In this document: positions 4,958 through 5,038 of the stretch, piece by piece
Numbering within the stretch: the first letter of the stretch is position 1
Layout: every line of letters starts with the position of its first letter
Assembly: GCA_030693105.1 (NCBI GenBank)
Contig: JAUYBK010000064.1
Location: 1-5,038 of the forward strand
Direction: 5' to 3'
From: Methanobacteriaceae archaeon
GTDB taxonomy: Archaea; Methanobacteriota; Methanobacteria; Methanobacteriales; Methanobacteriaceae
DNA length: 5,038 bases
Translations under genes and position numbers: made by a program
Notes under the pieces: generated by a model
Told to the model about the DNA's origin: nothing
Database searches by the model: none
The model's input: the letters and a program-made list of their open reading frames with translations, nothing else

Positions 4958-5038
4958 TTGTATTTAAAAAGGAGAAAATTTAAGTCCCAGCAATTAGCCC
5001 TGGAACTTCTGAAAATGTTCTTGGTACCACTGAATGGT
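4958..5038 (+). CDS. Possible start of an unidentified gene, cut by window end
   Basis: Immediately after the DUF167 stop a frame opens with TTG and stays open to the window edge, reading roughly (M)YLKRRKFKSQQLALELLK. AAAGGA at 4949-4954 is a short-spaced ribosome binding site. The stretch is basic and helix-like but matches no family I know. An in-frame ATG lies at 5015. The opposite strand is also open over this stretch in one frame and ends plausibly at 4980-4982 in another, so the direction of the real gene here is uncertain. Confidence 0.3.
   Translation, partial: MYLKRRKFKSQQLALELLKMFLVPLNG

Overview
The window looks like a chromosomal segment of a methanogenic archaeon of the Methanobacteriales, most likely a mesophilic Methanobacterium-type organism. 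The reasons are: archaeal or methanogen-enriched families (DUF371, DUF123, an archaeal-type U32 protein, a CfbC-type NifH homologue), AGA/AGG as ordinary arginine codons, GGAGG/GGTGATC-type ribosome binding sites, T/A-rich archaeal TATA elements and oligo-T stops, and a tRNA gene with encoded CCA. This is inference from sequence features and remembered families; no database search was made.

Layout, left to right. (1) A U32-family protein, cut by the left edge, fills 2-1186 on the plus strand. (2) After a roughly 190-bp AT-rich gap comes a compact plus-strand cluster: a tandem-CBS protein, then 4 bp later a NifH-like ATPase that best fits CfbC of coenzyme F430 biosynthesis, then 33 bp later a small membrane protein built from a duplicated two-helix unit. 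The last quarter of that membrane protein has been frameshifted away (remnant at 2990-3085). (3) Converging on this is a minus-strand DUF123 protein of the GIY-YIG fold. (4) From a divergent promoter region, a 56-residue two-helix membrane protein (3734-3904) reads on the plus strand. It carries the same EPxWHAxLK signature as the frameshifted protein. (5) A DUF371 protein follows, convergent with a minus-strand tRNA-Leu(GAG). (6) A DUF167/YggU protein follows, and then an open frame that runs off the right edge.

How the genes may work together. The CBS and NifH-like genes are probably co-translated. If the NifH-like protein is CfbC, it would deliver electrons with ATP hydrolysis to CfbD to reduce Ni-sirohydrochlorin a,c-diamide, a step towards the cofactor of methyl-coenzyme M reductase. 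The CBS partner could then be an adenylate- or SAM-sensing modulator (speculative). The remaining genes look like independently expressed housekeeping or conserved-unknown genes.

The most unusual signal is the family of two-helix EPxWHAxLK units: three copies within about 1.2 kb, two fused in one gene and one free-standing, with one copy broken by an indel. No CRISPR array, insertion sequence, attachment site or replication origin was seen.
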